From Azonexus sp. (GTDB lineage: Bacteria > Pseudomonadota > Gammaproteobacteria > Burkholderiales > Rhodocyclaceae), in assembly GCA_031260295.1 (NCBI GenBank), contig JAIRKE010000038.1:1-38235 (forward strand): a DNA stretch of 38,235 nucleotides, written 5' to 3'. The translations under genes were made by a program, and so were the position numbers. Of the stretch, positions 36,675 through 38,235 are shown piece after piece. The notes beneath the pieces are model-generated. The model was not told the DNA's origin. It saw only the letters and a list, made by a program, of their open reading frames with translations, and searched no databases. The first letter of the stretch is position 1. Each line of letters starts with the position of its first letter.

Positions 36675-37913
36675 CTAGGAGGCGACAGAATAAACGCCGC
36701 GACCGGCGCGTTTCGACTCGTACATGGCCTCGTCGGCCCTTTTCAGCAAACCCGCCGCATCGGTCGCATGATCCGGGAAGAAGGCGATGCCGATGCTCAA
36801 TGATATGTTCAGCGTCTCACCCGAGGGCAGTTTGATCGGTTGGACCACACTCTCCAGCATGCTGCCGGCGATCCGCCTGGCCTGCCCCAGATCGCCCAGC
36901 GGCAACAACAGAACGGCGAATTCGTCGCCGCCCAGGCGGGCGACCAGGTCGTCTTCCCGGACCTTGGCGCGCAAACGTCTGGCGATGGTACGCAACACGA
37001 TGTCACCGACCTCATGCCCGAATTGGTCGTTGATCGACTTGAAGCGATCAGCGTCGATGAAGAAGAGCGCGGCATGTTCGCCGTTGTCGCGCATCATATC
37101 CAGCGCCTGACCGAGGCGCGCCTCGAAATGCGCGCGATTGGCCAGCCCGGTCAGCGGATCGTGGTTGGCTTGGTGAGCAAGCGTTTCATTGTGGCTGTGC
37201 ATTTGCTCCTGCCAGGAAGCCAGTTCGGCCAACAATGCATTGAAATCGTCGCCGAGGCTCTTTAGCTCGGCGATCGCCGCCGGCTCGACACGCACCCCGA
37301 ACCGCCGTTCGCGCCTCGCCACGGCCGTGACGGCCGCCAGATGGCGCAAGGGCTGGACGATCTCCATGCTGGCCCGCCGGGACAGGCGCAGGGCGACGAC
37401 ACCGCACAGAATCAATGTAATCAATCCGCAAACCAGCGCGACCAACACGAACGCCGCCAGATCGCGCCCCGATCCCTGCAATTCCACGACACCGATCTCG
37501 CGGCCATCGTGGTGGATGGCCTCAATAGCCGGCCGAGCAAAAAAAATACGGGCCACCAGTTTCTCCAGCGCCCCCCAGCCTTCGTTCTCCTTCGCCTGCC
37601 AGCGGACAACTTCCTCGCCGTCGCGGTCAAACACAGTGGCAACGGAAACCGGTCGATTGGCGACCATCTGCTCCAGCGCCTCGGCCGCTGCGTCACGGTC
37701 GCCAAAGACCACCGCCGCCTCGACCGCGTAGGCCACCGAGCGTGCCGATAACGCAAGATTGTCCAGCATGTAGAAGCGTAGCGCGATCATGCTCAGCGCG
37801 AACAACGAGACGCCGGCCAGCAGTACCGCGGTCAGCACGACGCGCAGATTCTCGCGATGCAGCACGCTGGCCAGCGTCGGCACTTGGGTCTGCCCATTGG
37901 TCATCCTGCTCAT
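36675..37913 (-). CDS. YfiN/TpbB-like diguanylate cyclase
   Basis: A 412-residue inner-membrane protein. It has TM1 (about residues 26-48), a periplasmic CHASE8-like sensor (about 50-150), TM2 (about 152-175), HAMP (about 175-235) and a GGDEF domain (about 250-410). The active-site motif is GGDEF itself at residues 328-332, with the inhibitory I-site RxxD (REDD) five residues before it, so active synthesis of c-di-GMP with product inhibition is expected. It is flanked by yfiR-like (ATGA overlap) and yfiB-like genes, the TpbB/YfiBNR arrangement that controls adhesion and biofilm. Confidence 0.9.
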   Translation of the reverse strand: MSRMTNGQTQVPTLASVLHRENLRVVLTAVLLAGVSLFALSMIALRFYMLDNLALSARSVAYAVEAAVVFGDRDAAAEALEQMVANRPVSVATVFDRDGEEVVRWQAKENEGWGALEKLVARIFFARPAIEAIHHDGREIGVVELQGSGRDLAAFVLVALVCGLITLILCGVVALRLSRRASMEIVQPLRHLAAVTAVARRERRFGVRVEPAAIAELKSLGDDFNALLAELASWQEQMHSHNETLAHQANHDPLTGLANRAHFEARLGQALDMMRDNGEHAALFFIDADRFKSINDQFGHEVGDIVLRTIARRLRAKVREDDLVARLGGDEFAVLLLPLGDLGQARRIAGSMLESVVQPIKLPSGETLNISLSIGIAFFPDHATDAAGLLKRADEAMYESKRAGRGVYSVAS

Positions 37914-38235
37914 CCCCCGCCTTGCCTCCGACGCACCAATTGCAGCACCTTCGGGCTGATCCGGATGCCGCTGCGCGAGATCGCGTCGAGATTGGCCAGC
38001 AGTCCGACTTCACTGCCTTGCACGGCCAGGCAGAACATGCTGGGCTCGGCGCATACGCTGTCGCCCTCGCTGATCGTCAGGGCCGGCTTGCCGACGGCCT
38101 CGGCCAGCAGTTTGCTACGCAGCGCCGGCGTCACGCCGCCGATGTAGAGCACATCGCAATCCGTGGCCCAGCTCGCCTCATCGCCGGTCAGGTTGCGTAC
38201 ACTGACTGGATGATTCGTTGCCTGAGTCAGGTTTT
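37910..38235 (-). CDS. YfiR family periplasmic protein (C-terminal part, gene runs off window)
   Basis: The frame is open from the window edge for at least 108 codons. The DUF4154/YfiR pattern is visible: WATDCDVLYIGGV, LTISEGDSVCAEPSMFCL, and NLDAISRSGIRISPKVLQLVRR, with paired cysteines that form disulfides in known YfiR proteins. YfiR binds and inhibits the periplasmic domain of YfiN. A GTG at 38152 is an internal codon, not the start. The stop overlaps the start of the cyclase gene. Confidence 0.85.
   Translation of the reverse strand, partial: NLTQATNHPVSVRNLTGDEASWATDCDVLYIGGVTPALRSKLLAEAVGKPALTISEGDSVCAEPSMFCLAVQGSEVGLLANLDAISRSGIRISPKVLQLVRRRQGGG

Overview
The window is GC-rich DNA from a denitrifying proteobacterium. 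The gene set (cd1 nitrite reductase with a nirDL fusion, two adjacent cyanophycin synthetases, an ArsA/ArsD/Acr3 arsenic operon) fits a betaproteobacterium, most likely of the Rhodocyclales. That placement is inferred from gene content, not from a marker gene.

Layout. (1) 0.26-1.7 kb: an orphan lipoprotein whose stop codon lies in a REP-like palindrome. (2) 1.8-4.5 kb, minus strand: nirJ-nirN, the late heme d1 genes, with an FNR/DNR-type box upstream. (3) 4.6-9.1 kb, plus strand: an arsenic operon arsR-acr3-ECF sigma factor-AhpD-like protein-arsD-arsA. The sigma factor has a Cys-rich tail. (4) 9.2-17.7 kb: cyanophycin genes, namely an ABC transporter with a zinc ribbon, a DUF1854 protein, a short cyanophycin synthetase paralogue and full-length cphA, with an AT-richer orphan ORF and a second REP copy between the two synthetases. 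(5) 17.7-20.2 kb: a LysR regulator divergent from cytochrome b561 and a degenerate SDR. (6) 20.3-26.7 kb, minus strand: the main nir operon, nirS-cytochrome c-cupredoxin-nirC-nirF-nirDL-nirG-nirH, behind a perfect FNR/DNR box. nirE and a Rap1a/Tai-like secreted protein run divergently. (7) 28.2-36.1 kb: a 7.9-kb mobile element in tRNA-Leu(CAA), bounded by 17-bp direct repeats. (8) 36.1-38.2 kb, minus strand: a yfiR-yfiN-yfiB-like c-di-GMP signalling operon; yfiR runs off the window.

How the genes work together. NirE makes precorrin-2. NirDL/G/H decarboxylate siroheme, NirJ and NirF act next, and NirN completes heme d1 for NirS. The path is complete here but lies in two blocks about 16 kb apart, both with FNR-type sites. 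Between nirS and nirC sit a blue-copper protein and an unusual c-type cytochrome, which are candidate electron donors to NirS. In the ars operon, ArsD delivers As(III) to the ArsA ATPase and Acr3 exports it.

The most notable region is the tRNA-Leu element. It carries a P4-type integrase, AlpA, a Toprim primase, a DUF3987 protein, nine 9-bp iterons in three triplets beside an AT-rich tract (a probable origin), a Nu1-like terminase small subunit with a possible cos region upstream, and a few small genes, but no capsid, tail or large terminase genes. This is the architecture of a phage satellite (PICI/P4-like) that replicates itself and redirects a helper phage's packaging. I know of no described satellite that matches it, but that needs a database search.
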